Source of the DNA: Saccharomyces mikatae IFO 1815
Taxonomy: Eukaryota > Ascomycota > Saccharomycetes > Saccharomycetales > Saccharomycetaceae
Assembly (NCBI RefSeq): GCF_947241705.1
Contig: NC_079257.1
Location: forward strand, 434,001 to 498,000
Direction of reading: 5' to 3'
Length of the DNA: 64,000 nt
The notes below the pieces were generated by a model. It was not told where the DNA came from. It was given only the letters and a program-made list of their open reading frames with translations, and made no database searches. The position numbers were made by a program, and so were the translations under genes. This document shows, piece by piece, positions 39,735-49,714 of the stretch (positions are counted from its first letter, which is position 1; every line of letters begins with the position of its first letter).

Positions 39735-40223
39735 CTATTTACCAAATAATACAGTTCTCATTGCGGTAAGCAAGTTTTCCTTTTTCTTACCGTCAACGGC
39801 ATCTATTAATCTCTGATAATAATGGGGATTTCCTGCGGGTTTATAGAGCTTGTCACCAACATCATAATAATTTCTGAACTTGTTATTCATTATACAGCTC
39901 AAGGCGCGAAACTGCTCGTTAATACTTTCTTCTGTGAATTTTTCATCAATTATTTTATTTTGAATTTTGGTCAACATCTCTTTATTTAGTCCTAATGGCC
40001 CCGAAGTTCTATTAATGATACTCTTTATCTCATCTATAGAAGGTTTCTTTTGTTTTATACTGTTCCCTTCGTGATCTACATTTGGAAGACCCGCTACACG
40101 TCCAAATCTTGCTATTTGTATATCTTTGAATGAGACCAGGTGAGGAATACGGTCCTTTGGATATTTCTCCAGTAAATTAACTAACTTTTTAGCTGATTCT
40201 TTTACAGCATTTGAAGAAGACAT
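39735..40223 (-). CDS. CBP6: Cbp6, mitochondrial translation activator of cytochrome b
   Basis: The gene encodes 162 residues, full length. With Cbp3, Cbp6 sits at the mitochondrial ribosome exit tunnel, supports COB mRNA translation and escorts new cytochrome b into complex III assembly. The protein is small, basic and mostly helical (MSSSNAVKESAKKLVNLLEKYP at the start, LTAMRTVLFGK at the end), with an LYR-like general character and no obvious classic presequence. Recognition is by sequence and position between MUD1 and GRS1. Confidence 0.93.
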   Translation of the reverse strand: MSSSNAVKESAKKLVNLLEKYPKDRIPHLVSFKDIQIARFGRVAGLPNVDHEGNSIKQKKPSIDEIKSIINRTSGPLGLNKEMLTKIQNKIIDEKFTEESINEQFRALSCIMNNKFRNYYDVGDKLYKPAGNPHYYQRLIDAVDGKKKENLLTAMRTVLFGK

Positions 40224-40685
40224 TTTCGAAACTTAGTTATAGGATACGTAGCTTAATTTGGTCCACTTTTATAGAATGGTTTAGAAATCACTCCTTCTTC
40301 TTTCCTAGTATGGTGCGGTGTATAGAAGGAGTTGATTTAAGATAATGTTTTGGCCCCTACAAAGTTGGAAATCTTCCGCTTTTTCTTACATCAGTTTTTT
40401 CTACATTTTCGCTTAGATGTCTCATGAAAATTACTGATTACCGGAAAACATGTTTAAATAAATAGTAATAACGATGTTGATATTCCGTTCGTGATCTCCA
40501 AAAGGATATCACAAACGCTTTTAGGTGCCGTTATTAATGGTCGAGGATACAGGTTCATAATCACATATAGTAACGAGAAATAATAGTAAACAGATTATAT
40601 ATACATAGATACACAAATGCTTATTTCTCGCTTCTTCTTTTATTTTACATGTTTGGCAATATATAGTTGAGACAAATCGTTCCGT
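40224..40685. other. GRS1 3' flank / CBP6 promoter
   Basis: This 462-bp gap between two minus-strand genes contains a strong hairpin (40486-40517, described separately) and AT-rich sequence near GRS1 with TATATACAT elements at 40595-40612. No gene is seen. Confidence 0.6.
40486..40517 (-). other. Stem-loop in the GRS1 3' flank / CBP6 upstream region
   Basis: In the minus-strand sense the arms CGTTTGTGAT and ATCACGAACG pair over 10 bp (nine Watson-Crick pairs and one G-U). One A-G mismatch follows, then 3 more pairs (TCC/GGA) close a TTTT loop. It starts 168 nt after the GRS1 stop and ends 262 nt before the CBP6 start. It may belong to the GRS1 3' end; S. cerevisiae Grs1 has a reported role in mRNA 3' end formation. 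The function here is inference. Confidence 0.6.
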
Positions 40686-42683
40686 TTATTCAGTTTCATT
40701 TTCAACTTGGGCGGCAAAAGGAGCCAAGTTCTTAGTACCCTCTTCCCAGGAAGCACCATTGTAAGTGATATCACGGATAGCCTTGATAACATCCTCGACA
40801 GAACCTCTAACTTGCTTGGTAGAATCTCTTTCCCTCAAAGTAACGGAATGGTCCTTAGCGGATTCAAAGTCAATGGTGACACCAAAAGGAGTACCTAATT
40901 CATCGTTACGAGCATATCTTTTACCAATGGAAACACCAGAGTCATCGACCTTGAATGGGATTTGAGACTTTCTTAAAATTTTGGAGACTTCAGTTGTAAC
41001 AGGAACTAAATCTTTGTGGTTAGATAAAGGAACCAGCAGAACCTTTGTTGGAGCAACTAAAGGTGGGAAGGAAAGAACACTTCTAGCATTGTCTTCAGGT
41101 CTGTTCCAAAAAGAGTGTTCAAAAACGGAGTAAATGATACGACCAATACCAAAAGATGGTTCAATCACACTTGGAACATATTCTCTGACGTGTTCAATCT
41201 TTGTTCTTTGTTCGATCTTAACCAATTTGTCATCCAACTCGACTTCGTTATCAACTCCATCGACCTTTATAGTAAACTTTCCATCCTTCTTTAATAACGC
41301 AGCTTTGGAAGCCAAATCATCTTGAGACATATTTAATAAGTGGGATTCAACTTTTGGTGCGTCTTTTCTGAATTTTGGACCGAACAATTTCTTCGTCAAA
41401 TCAATTTCCCATTTAGTGACTTCAATTGGATTCTCTAATTTTTGTCTAACAACCAATTTCTCTTTGGTCTTTTTGGAATGAACGGTTAAATCATAGGCAG
41501 ATCTATCGGCACATCCAACACATTCAATCCAGCCATAGGAAGTCTTCAGTTCACCATCCCAACAGTCGGCAGCATAGTGTGCCATTTCATTGGCCATATG
41601 TTGACGGAATCTCAACTTGGATTCGTCTACACCAATTTTCATCAAAAACTGGTAAATTCTTGCAATAAAGTAACCCAAAGTTTCATTATCGACCATTCTT
41701 GAAGCAACGGCTTCACCAACCGTTTTTACGATGGGTTCAGTAGAACCAGCCTCTTGAACATCACGAGGTAAAAAGGAAAGCTTAATGTCTTTGATCTCGT
41801 CGAATTTTGGATGGGATTTATCCAATGGGTCAACAAAATGTTCAATTTCGGCCATTAGAAATTCACGAACTCTTAATAAACCAGCTCTTGGGGAAATCTC
41901 ATTTCTAAATGATTTACCAATAGAGGCGGAAGCGAAAGGGGTCTTACTGTTGTTAAATTCTAACAACTTGTTGAAGTTCAGAAATTGACCTTGAGCAGTT
42001 TCTGGTCTTAGGTATCCCTTCAATTGACCAGAAGGACCAATAGCAGTTTCAAACATCAGGTTGAAAGCTCTAGGAGATTCTAAAGTTTCTCCGGTTACTG
42101 GGTTACCGATATCGTATTTTTCCATCAATTCTCCTAACTGTGGACCAGAATAACCATCAATCTTAGCCAAAATTCCTTCATATTCTTTGACAACGTCGTC
42201 ATCCAACTTAACTGCCTTGATTTGCTTAACCTTCTTCTTTCTCTTTTTCTTTTCGGCGTCATCCTTGGCGGCAGCATTCGCATCCTCAACTAAACCTCTA
42301 GCTTCTTGATCACCTTTTAAACGAGCTTCCAAAACTTCTTCAACTAAATGGTCAGCTCTGAAAATCTCACCGGTCTTCAAATCTCTGCACATCCAGTCAG
42401 AAAATTTATCAACATGGCCTGAAGTCTTTAAAACCTCATACGGAGTTAACATGGTACAGTCGACTTCCAACATATCCTCTTCTAGAATGAAATGCTTTCT
42501 CCAGGCATCAATGATGTTATTTTGGAATGCACAACCTGGTGGACCATAATCATATAAACCAGAAACACCACCGTACAAGTCAAAAGCTGGGGCATAGAAA
42601 AATCTTCCTCTCAAAACACTTTCTAGCTGTTCTCTGTTGAATGGAACAGCGGCTCTAGCCTTTTTGATGTCTTCCACACTCAT
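40686..42683 (-). CDS. GRS1: Glycyl-tRNA synthetase, cytosolic and mitochondrial forms from one gene
   Basis: From the ATG (MSVEDIKKARAAVPF) the protein has 665 residues (S. cerevisiae 667). Grs1 charges tRNA-Gly with glycine. It is a class II enzyme: motif 2 is seen as FRNEISPRAGLLRVREF and motif 3 as EPSFGIGRIIYSV, with the C-terminal anticodon-binding domain from about residue 540. A yeast-specific lysine-rich insertion (KKKRKKKVKQ) lies near residue 150. Upstream the frame runs 23 codons to a TTG at 42752, adding a presequence-like SFFSISRRFYSQIIKK. S. cerevisiae GRS1 uses just such a UUG to make its mitochondrial form, so translation probably covers 40686-42752 as well. Confidence 0.96.
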   Translation of the reverse strand: MSVEDIKKARAAVPFNREQLESVLRGRFFYAPAFDLYGGVSGLYDYGPPGCAFQNNIIDAWRKHFILEEDMLEVDCTMLTPYEVLKTSGHVDKFSDWMCRDLKTGEIFRADHLVEEVLEARLKGDQEARGLVEDANAAAKDDAEKKKRKKKVKQIKAVKLDDDVVKEYEGILAKIDGYSGPQLGELMEKYDIGNPVTGETLESPRAFNLMFETAIGPSGQLKGYLRPETAQGQFLNFNKLLEFNNSKTPFASASIGKSFRNEISPRAGLLRVREFLMAEIEHFVDPLDKSHPKFDEIKDIKLSFLPRDVQEAGSTEPIVKTVGEAVASRMVDNETLGYFIARIYQFLMKIGVDESKLRFRQHMANEMAHYAADCWDGELKTSYGWIECVGCADRSAYDLTVHSKKTKEKLVVRQKLENPIEVTKWEIDLTKKLFGPKFRKDAPKVESHLLNMSQDDLASKAALLKKDGKFTIKVDGVDNEVELDDKLVKIEQRTKIEHVREYVPSVIEPSFGIGRIIYSVFEHSFWNRPEDNARSVLSFPPLVAPTKVLLVPLSNHKDLVPVTTEVSKILRKSQIPFKVDDSGVSIGKRYARNDELGTPFGVTIDFESAKDHSVTLRERDSTKQVRGSVEDVIKAIRDITYNGASWEEGTKNLAPFAAQVENETE

Positions 42684-42752
42684 TCTTTTTATTCTAACCG
42701 ATTTTTTAATAATCTGAGAGTAAAATCGTCTACTGATACTAAAGAACGACAA
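42684..42752 (-). CDS. GRS1: GRS1 non-AUG mitochondrial presequence extension (TTG start)
   Basis: Exactly 23 codons in frame upstream of the GRS1 ATG begin with TTG, with A at -3. The peptide is rich in Ser, Arg, Lys and hydrophobics and has no acidic residue, as mitochondrial presequences do. There is no in-frame stop. Non-AUG initiation is established for S. cerevisiae GRS1; here it is inferred from conservation. Confidence 0.8.
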
Positions 42753-43325
42753 TTTTTCTTAAAAATAAGCACAAAATGCAAAAAAAGGAATCAGAACAAA
42801 AGAAATCTTCAAAAGTAATTGAATAGATAATCGAATCCTAACTCAAGTAAAACTATGTGCACAAAGTATGTGATTAGTATGGCAACAGTGGTTCAACACT
42901 CGAGAAGAATGAAAATTTTCAGTTTTTTTCCACTGCGCTGAAACATTGCGAGGCGTAGAAAATGATCACTTGAACTATAGCAGCTTATTACTGCAGCACA
43001 ATTGAGCATTACAATCAGTTGGTGCTTTAGCCTCGATAAATATACGGCTCTCATTTGGCTTTTTTTATTTTGCTTGACGAGTGTATTATTGGCCTCAAAA
43101 CTGTCAATCAACGTCGAATTTCAGCCACTGTAATTCATTGGTCGTGGTAGCGCTGAACAAAGCGTCCGCAGAATCTTTGTTATCAATATATACATGTGTA
43201 TACGTATGCATAGGTACTACGGTATATACAAGGACTGTTTTGTAATCTTAAAATAGACACGTCTGGGTTCTTAGCTCAGAAGAATATAGAATGGCGGGAA
43301 TAGTAAAGGAGGGGAAGTCTACCAT
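42753..43325. other. GRS1 promoter / MRPL36 3' flank
   Basis: This 573-bp gap lies between two minus-strand genes. It has an A-rich GRS1-proximal stretch (42760-42850) and TATA-like alternating sequence at 43185-43230. No named factor site is convincing, and the small frames are not gene-like. Confidence 0.5.
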
Positions 43326-43976
<651 letters not shown>

Positions 43977-44092
43977 TCATTTTGAACGACATAATCGCTC
44001 CCTACGATCATGAGACAAATCTAGAGATTAGTATTACCGTTTAAAAATTTGTTTTATACTTAATACTTAAATCAAAAGAAACAACCTCAGTA

Positions 44093-46048
44093 CTATAAAT
44101 TGACTTCATTGACAAAACCTTTGAGTTCTTTCTTCATTGTCTCGGCAGCCTTGGGATCGAGTTTAGCTATTTTATTAATGATGTCTTGGAAGCTCGCTGT
44201 TTTGATGTCGAAACTCTCTTGTACTTCTTCGTCTGCATCACCATCATCCGCATAATCCTCTATAATCGCAGGCACCTTCAAATTCTGATCAGTGTCCATT
44301 TCTTCATTTTCTAAAGCGGCATCATCTGGTTCTTCAGTTATTGCGTCATTATCTTCATAGTCATCGCCAACAACAGTACCCTTATCCTCCTTTGTAGGAT
44401 TTGATGACCCTTGACTGCCATCGTCCATATTTACATCCCCATCCGCGTCTGTATTGGCGTTGACTCCCATTTCCTCCTCTGGATTTTTGTTGTCTGGCAC
44501 CATGGACTCTTTAACAAATAGCATTGTCTTGAAGTATTTCAACTTGTATTTATTGTATTCATAATTTCCTTGGACCATGCACCCAAGTTCGTATTTTACT
44601 ATTCTTCTTATTTTCACCAAATCTAATTCTCTAAACCATCCTGTTAATTCATTCGCCTTATCTAAATATTGAACATTATTAAAAACTTCTGCAATGTTTG
44701 GCTCACCAACTAATAGATCAATTTGCAACATCAAGTACCACGGGACTCTCTTCCCATCAAATTTGAACCTACTATCAATATCTCCCGGGTTGTCTGATTC
44801 AAATACCAAGGGGGGAGGGTTAGGAACATTTTTTTTAACTATAGGAGATGATAACAATTTCCTTTCGATCTTAAAATATTCAGTCTGATATTTAGCATAC
44901 TCCACAGAACTTCTAGGGTCTATGCCGAACTTAATATATGTATTCCTCCAAGGTCCCATTGTGAAACGATAAGATATGAGTGAAAGTGCTATCTTTATAG
45001 TATGATGTACCTTCTTCGGTACAATCCCGTCAAGATGTCTTTTGACCCAAATTGGACGGCTAGCAAATAATTTTCTCAGAATTTGTAAACATTCTTCTAG
45101 TGATTGATAAAATTTTGAGTCACTTTTTGTGCCTGGGTAAATTTTTGTTTTCTTGGCCACTTCAAAATCGTTCAATACCTGTTCATGGGCTTGGGATGGA
45201 ATAACCGTTCTATCGCTCAGATCATGCACAAACAATTGGTAGTTTTTGATATATGTCCCCTTCACTTCTGTAACACCGTTTTTTTTTTTTGCAAAAGGAT
45301 TAGCTTTATATTTATAAAGCAGAGGGAAACCAACCATCGATAACTTAGGAGGCGGCGGCAATTGAAAATCTGTGCTTGGGATTTTGACGCTACGGTCTAA
45401 AATCAGATTACCAATGTTTTCTTGTGGTTGGGAGTCATTATCTGGTACAGAATTCACAAAGTTTTTGAAATTACCCCATTCCAAAGAGCCAAAGCTACTT
45501 TTGAATTCCTTTGCAGAAGGGACATTATCTAGTTTAATTTGAAAGTCTGACATTTCTCTAAATTTTATAGTATTATCTACTATAGAAACAGGAGTGACTC
45601 GTAGTTTGTTTGAATCCTTCAAGGAACTAATAGAATCTTTAACGCTATTGTTATTTTTTGCCAAGGTACCCTTGGGCATTGTGACTTTTAAGATGACAGA
45701 TTCATCTCTGAAGGGGACCCTTTTACCAATTATAGGGTGCTCGTTGAAATAGCCCTTGGATCCGTCCTTATCATTACCATCGTTCAAATATAATTCCAAT
45801 CCATTCTGAGATTCGATAGGTCCATGTTCTCTAAAGGCTTCCTTAACTTTTTCGATGCCTCCACACATTTTTATAGCTCTTTTTATGCTAGCGTGCTTTG
45901 TGGACACGTTAAGTGGTAACTCCAAGCTAGGAATTCTGGGCAGATCCAATGTATATTCATCTGCTATTATTGGTGGTACCTGGTCAGCGGTTGAATCCGG
46001 AATTGATGAAAGTGTAGCAAGGGGTTCCTCTGTACCATCTGTTGACAT
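44093..46048 (-). CDS. TFC1: Tfc1, tau95 subunit of RNA polymerase III factor TFIIIC
   Basis: The gene encodes 651 residues (S. cerevisiae 649). Tau95 in the tauA half of TFIIIC contacts the A box of tRNA genes and helps place TFIIIB. The N-terminal region (LPRIPSLELPLNVST onward) dimerises with Tfc7. A conserved middle part (WVKRHLDGIVPKKVHHTIKI; RFTMGPWRNTYIKFGIDPR, near 370) carries the winged-helix DNA-binding module. The C-terminal ~130 residues are strongly acidic (residues about 520-625) and then end in a helical KELKGFVNEVNL. The acidic tail is known to act as a DNA mimic. Confidence 0.95.
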   Translation of the reverse strand: MSTDGTEEPLATLSSIPDSTADQVPPIIADEYTLDLPRIPSLELPLNVSTKHASIKRAIKMCGGIEKVKEAFREHGPIESQNGLELYLNDGNDKDGSKGYFNEHPIIGKRVPFRDESVILKVTMPKGTLAKNNNSVKDSISSLKDSNKLRVTPVSIVDNTIKFREMSDFQIKLDNVPSAKEFKSSFGSLEWGNFKNFVNSVPDNDSQPQENIGNLILDRSVKIPSTDFQLPPPPKLSMVGFPLLYKYKANPFAKKKNGVTEVKGTYIKNYQLFVHDLSDRTVIPSQAHEQVLNDFEVAKKTKIYPGTKSDSKFYQSLEECLQILRKLFASRPIWVKRHLDGIVPKKVHHTIKIALSLISYRFTMGPWRNTYIKFGIDPRSSVEYAKYQTEYFKIERKLLSSPIVKKNVPNPPPLVFESDNPGDIDSRFKFDGKRVPWYLMLQIDLLVGEPNIAEVFNNVQYLDKANELTGWFRELDLVKIRRIVKYELGCMVQGNYEYNKYKLKYFKTMLFVKESMVPDNKNPEEEMGVNANTDADGDVNMDDGSQGSSNPTKEDKGTVVGDDYEDNDAITEEPDDAALENEEMDTDQNLKVPAIIEDYADDGDADEEVQESFDIKTASFQDIINKIAKLDPKAAETMKKELKGFVNEVNL

Positions 46049-46277
46049 TTTTTAGGAGTGTTCCCACTCTCTTGATTATGACGATTGAATGTTTTTCCTC
46101 TTGGGTGTATTCTTTGTTTTGTCTTTATTTCCCTCTCTATAAATGTCACTTATTCATCTTTTTTCACCATCCAAGAAAAGCTAACACACTGTAATAAAGC
46201 CAGATTACAACAAACAGAAACAAAACACAAATTCTTTTAAAGAAAAAACCAATCCTTAATGGTCTGTGCGTTCATAT

Positions 46278-46309
<32 letters not shown>

Positions 46310-46520
46310 TATAAAGGTTATATCCAGAGGATCACTCTGGTTTCAAGAACACTATAAAGTATAATAAAACGGTAAAGTGTGAAAAAGAATAATGATAGGA
46401 ATCGCTTTCAATAAATTTTATTACTTTCACCTTGGTAACAATTGATATTATACACTGAAATACGGGTATCTGAAGAATACGTTCAAATACGTAAGGAAAA
46501 AGGGGAATAAGGATTTGTAA
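46049..46520. other. TFC1 promoter / PTC4 3' flank with TA microsatellite
   Basis: This 472-bp region lies between minus-strand genes. It contains a (TA)13 run at 46278-46303 followed by further TA at 46305-46313, and a stretch of A-rich sequence. S. cerevisiae lists a dubious frame (YBR124W) here; I see no protein-like sequence. Confidence 0.6.
46278..46313. repeat. TA dinucleotide microsatellite
   Basis: Thirteen TA units are followed by a C and nine more alternating bases. The repeat lies in intergenic DNA between TFC1 and PTC4 and may serve as a 3' processing efficiency element for neither or both strands. Confidence 0.95.
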
Positions 46521-47702
46521 TTACACTAAACCTCTCTCTCTTTCCAAACGGATCTTCATTTTATTAAACCAGTCCTGCAATGTCTCTCCTTTCTTATTCA
46601 GCACTACAATGATGACAGTCATATTATCGAATCCGACACCTGTATTACTATTAGCCTGCGCTATACCGTGGTCCAGCAATTTCGTTATTATAGCATCCAA
46701 CTTTGTTCCTGATACTAGGTGATACTTTATGAAGTGAATTAACTGTTTATTGTTATAAATATCCCATATACCGTCACAAGCCAATACTAAAAACTCATCT
46801 TTAGAATAGTCAATCTTGTGCATCAGAACATCTGGTTCGACAGTAACTTGTGCTTCCTGTGGAGGAGTTCCAGAAGTTGAATTTTGAGTAACATTTGTTA
46901 GCTTTGTTCTTCTCTGTGGATAGGTGACACCTCTTTTGAATTGAAAATCACTGAATGCTCTACTGAGAGCAAGTACTCCACCCACTCTACCAAGGGAAAC
47001 AGTGCCACCGTTATCATTTATACGTATTAATTCACCTATGTGTTGTGGCTTGTGGTCAAAGGACATTGTCTTTATGCCATTGGCTTTCGAAGAAAGAATA
47101 CATCGTGAATCACCGCAGTTAGCCACGTACAATGATTCCTCGTTTATGATACATGCGACTACGGCTGTAGATCCACATGAACTATTGGAAAAATGTCGAT
47201 ATAACTCTTCATCTTGTAATATGAAAGCGTCCTTTAGAATTTGAGATACGAGTCCTTCTAACGTGTTAAAAGATCTTTTGAATTTAGTTGAATCATTTTT
47301 CATTGAAGAAGTGTAATGATGGTTTTCAAAGCTGTAGGCAATCCATTTGATTAATCCAGCATTATTTTCACCATTACCGTTGCTACTGCCGTTACCATCT
47401 CGATGGTGACGCCCCCCGCTTAGAAATTTAGAACAATCATCACCGCCGTGACCATCGAATACCGCGAAGACGTTCAACGATAAGGTTTCATACTTATCTA
47501 TAAACGGGTTGAAAAATCGTACGTGTAAAATGGAATTTTCATTTCTAATCAAATGTGCATCTTCCTGAGTTAAACGATAACCTTGCATCGACCCCACACA
47601 ATTGTAAAATCGGGGGACGATGCCAGCTGACGTCTGATTGTTTTTATATTCATTATATTCTATGGTCTTCTCCGTCAAAGGGTGAGAAAGCAATTGACCC
47701 AT
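46521..47702 (-). CDS. PTC4: Type 2C protein phosphatase Ptc4
   Basis: The gene encodes 393 residues, as in S. cerevisiae. Ptc4 is a Mg/Mn-dependent Ser/Thr phosphatase, reported to act on Hog1 when overproduced. PP2C motifs are complete: RLTQEDAH (about 44), VFDGHGGDD (about 82), NCGDSRC (about 197), LACDGIWD (about 306) and GFDNMTVIIV (about 359). A basic-histidine and Gly/Asn insert follows the second motif (GGRHHRDGNGSSNGNG). The N-terminus MGQLLSHP fits the N-myristoylation pattern (Gly2, Ser6), which would place it on membranes; that part is inference. Confidence 0.95.
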   Translation of the reverse strand: MGQLLSHPLTEKTIEYNEYKNNQTSAGIVPRFYNCVGSMQGYRLTQEDAHLIRNENSILHVRFFNPFIDKYETLSLNVFAVFDGHGGDDCSKFLSGGRHHRDGNGSSNGNGENNAGLIKWIAYSFENHHYTSSMKNDSTKFKRSFNTLEGLVSQILKDAFILQDEELYRHFSNSSCGSTAVVACIINEESLYVANCGDSRCILSSKANGIKTMSFDHKPQHIGELIRINDNGGTVSLGRVGGVLALSRAFSDFQFKRGVTYPQRRTKLTNVTQNSTSGTPPQEAQVTVEPDVLMHKIDYSKDEFLVLACDGIWDIYNNKQLIHFIKYHLVSGTKLDAIITKLLDHGIAQANSNTGVGFDNMTVIIVVLNKKGETLQDWFNKMKIRLERERGLV

Positions 47703-48226
47703 TTTTGTCTTCTTTCAATTGGAGATACTTTTTGAAATGGTTATATAGGGGAGAACAAAGGCAAAAGGGCGATGGGTTAGAAAAGAAGAAATGAAGGCTT
47801 TGTGCAGGAACGGATGAAGGAAATGCAGTTGAAATACGATATAAGCGGCCAAAAAATAGAGATTCACTGTCAATTGTTTATATGGCTAATCCTTTTATTA
47901 TGATGCCAGAACAACGACAATGGAAAAAAATGTGGGATAATTTATGGCTTTTTTCGATTCATTTTTTTTATTTATGCACTTTCGAGAAAGAGATCAGCGC
48001 GGGAAAGAAAGAGAGGAAAAAAGGCCTATACGGTAGAAAAACTATATGCGCAGGCTCGATTAACAGCCCTAGAGACGAGCGTGAGCGTATAGAAGAGAAC
48101 TTGTAGTGTTCCAGTAATGTTATTTATGTAATTATATATAATAAAAGTACAAAAAAAAAAACAGTAAAAAAGGAGCCGGAAACAACCAGGCCAACGAAGG
48201 AGATTGTTCCATTTACAAAGAGATCA
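47703..48226. other. PTC4 promoter / TPS1 3' flank
   Basis: This 524-bp gap lies between minus-strand genes. It contains an A12 tract at 48151-48162 and AT-rich sequence near the TPS1 end. A 74-codon frame (47882-48106) is not protein-like. Confidence 0.5.
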
Positions 48227-49714
48227 TCAGTTCTTAGTAGCAGAAGAGCTTGTTGAGCTTGATGATGTGCTGTATAGTTCGTGAACAAAATTTTCACCCC
48301 AGAAAGCAGAAGTATATTTGGAGATGTACTTGTACAGTTTTTCCCAATTAACTTCTTTCTTCACATCAGGCAAGGTCAAAGCTTCGTTGATGGCATCAGA
48401 AAGGTCGTCAGTGTTCCAAGGATTTACAATGATAGCACCGTTCAGAGACTGTGCAGCACCTGTGAACTCACTCAGGATCAAAGAGCCCTTCTTTTCTTCT
48501 TGGCAAGCAATGTATTCGTAGGAAACCAAGTTCATACCGTCACGAGTGGAGGAAACCAAACAGACATCACTTACAGCGTATAGGGAGATAAGCTCTTCAA
48601 ATGGGATGGACTTGTGCATGAAATGGATAGGAACGAATTCGACAGTACCAAACTGACCGTTAATTCTCCCGACCAACTCGTTGACTACAGACCTCAAGTA
48701 TTGGTACTCTTCCACATCTCCACGGCTTGGCACTGCTACCTGTACAAGCACGACTTTGCCCCTCCATTCTGGATGCTCGCTCAGGAACACCTCCATAGCA
48801 TGCAGCTTTTGAGGCACACCTTTGATATAATCCAGTCTGTCGACACCAACTATAATCTTGCAGCCTTTGAATGTCTCCTTTAATTGCTGGATTCTCTTTT
48901 GAACAGATTCCTTTTTCAAACCATCGGTGAACTTGTCCACGTCGATACCGATCGGGAACGCCCCTACGTTAACAAACCTGCCCTGATATTCGACTCCATT
49001 GGGCAATGTATTCACGTTAAGCACTCTTTGCACGGAAGACAGAAAATGTCTCGCATAGTCGTATGTATGGAACCCGACCAAGTCACAACTCAAAACACCT
49101 TTCAGGATCTCCTGCCTGACAGGCAAGATCCTGTAAATCTCACTTGAAGGGAAAGGCGTATGCAGGAACCACCCCACCTTGACGTTTTGCAGCTGCTTCT
49201 CTTGAATCTTAACTCTCAACATTTCTGGCACCAACATCAAATGGTAATCATGTACCCAGATCAAGTCGTTATCATTCATAGTCTTAGCTATCTCGTTGGT
49301 AAACGTCTGGTTGGCCTCGTTGTAGGCCAACCACGCATTCTCGTCAAAGTTGATCTCACCGGGATGGTAATGGAATAGCGGCCATAGAATAGAGTTACTG
49401 AACCCATTATAGTGTAAGTCTGCAATTTCATCGCTCAAGAAGATGGGTACGGCATTAAACTTCTCCAGCAGGTCCTTCCTCACCTGATCCTTCTCATCAT
49501 CAGGGATCTCTAGTCCGGGCCACCCGAACCACTTAAACGTGTACGTTTTCTTCAACCCTTCCAGCGCTGTTACCAACCCCCCGGACGACATTGCGTACTC
49601 GTATTGGCCCGTACTGTTGTTCTTAGTGATCGTCACGGGTAGTCTGTTAGACACCACAATGATGTTACCCCCAGAAGACGAGGTTAATTGCGTCTTAGCG
49701 TTATCCGTAGTCAT
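48227..49714 (-). CDS. TPS1: Trehalose-6-phosphate synthase
   Basis: The gene encodes 495 residues, as in S. cerevisiae. Tps1 makes trehalose-6-phosphate from UDP-glucose and glucose-6-phosphate, and also restrains hexokinase flux into glycolysis. It is the GT20/GT-B catalytic subunit of the Tps1-Tps2-Tsl1-Tps3 complex. Visible motifs: VVSNRLPVTI (about 20), FKWFGWPG (about 60), WVHDYHLMLVPEMLR (about 153), the donor-site VDRLDYIKGVPQKL (about 292) and SSTRDGMNLVSYEY (about 391). The last ten residues are a Ser/Thr run. Its promoter carries six stress elements. Confidence 0.97.
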   Translation of the reverse strand: MTTDNAKTQLTSSSGGNIIVVSNRLPVTITKNNSTGQYEYAMSSGGLVTALEGLKKTYTFKWFGWPGLEIPDDEKDQVRKDLLEKFNAVPIFLSDEIADLHYNGFSNSILWPLFHYHPGEINFDENAWLAYNEANQTFTNEIAKTMNDNDLIWVHDYHLMLVPEMLRVKIQEKQLQNVKVGWFLHTPFPSSEIYRILPVRQEILKGVLSCDLVGFHTYDYARHFLSSVQRVLNVNTLPNGVEYQGRFVNVGAFPIGIDVDKFTDGLKKESVQKRIQQLKETFKGCKIIVGVDRLDYIKGVPQKLHAMEVFLSEHPEWRGKVVLVQVAVPSRGDVEEYQYLRSVVNELVGRINGQFGTVEFVPIHFMHKSIPFEELISLYAVSDVCLVSSTRDGMNLVSYEYIACQEEKKGSLILSEFTGAAQSLNGAIIVNPWNTDDLSDAINEALTLPDVKKEVNWEKLYKYISKYTSAFWGENFVHELYSTSSSSTSSSATKN

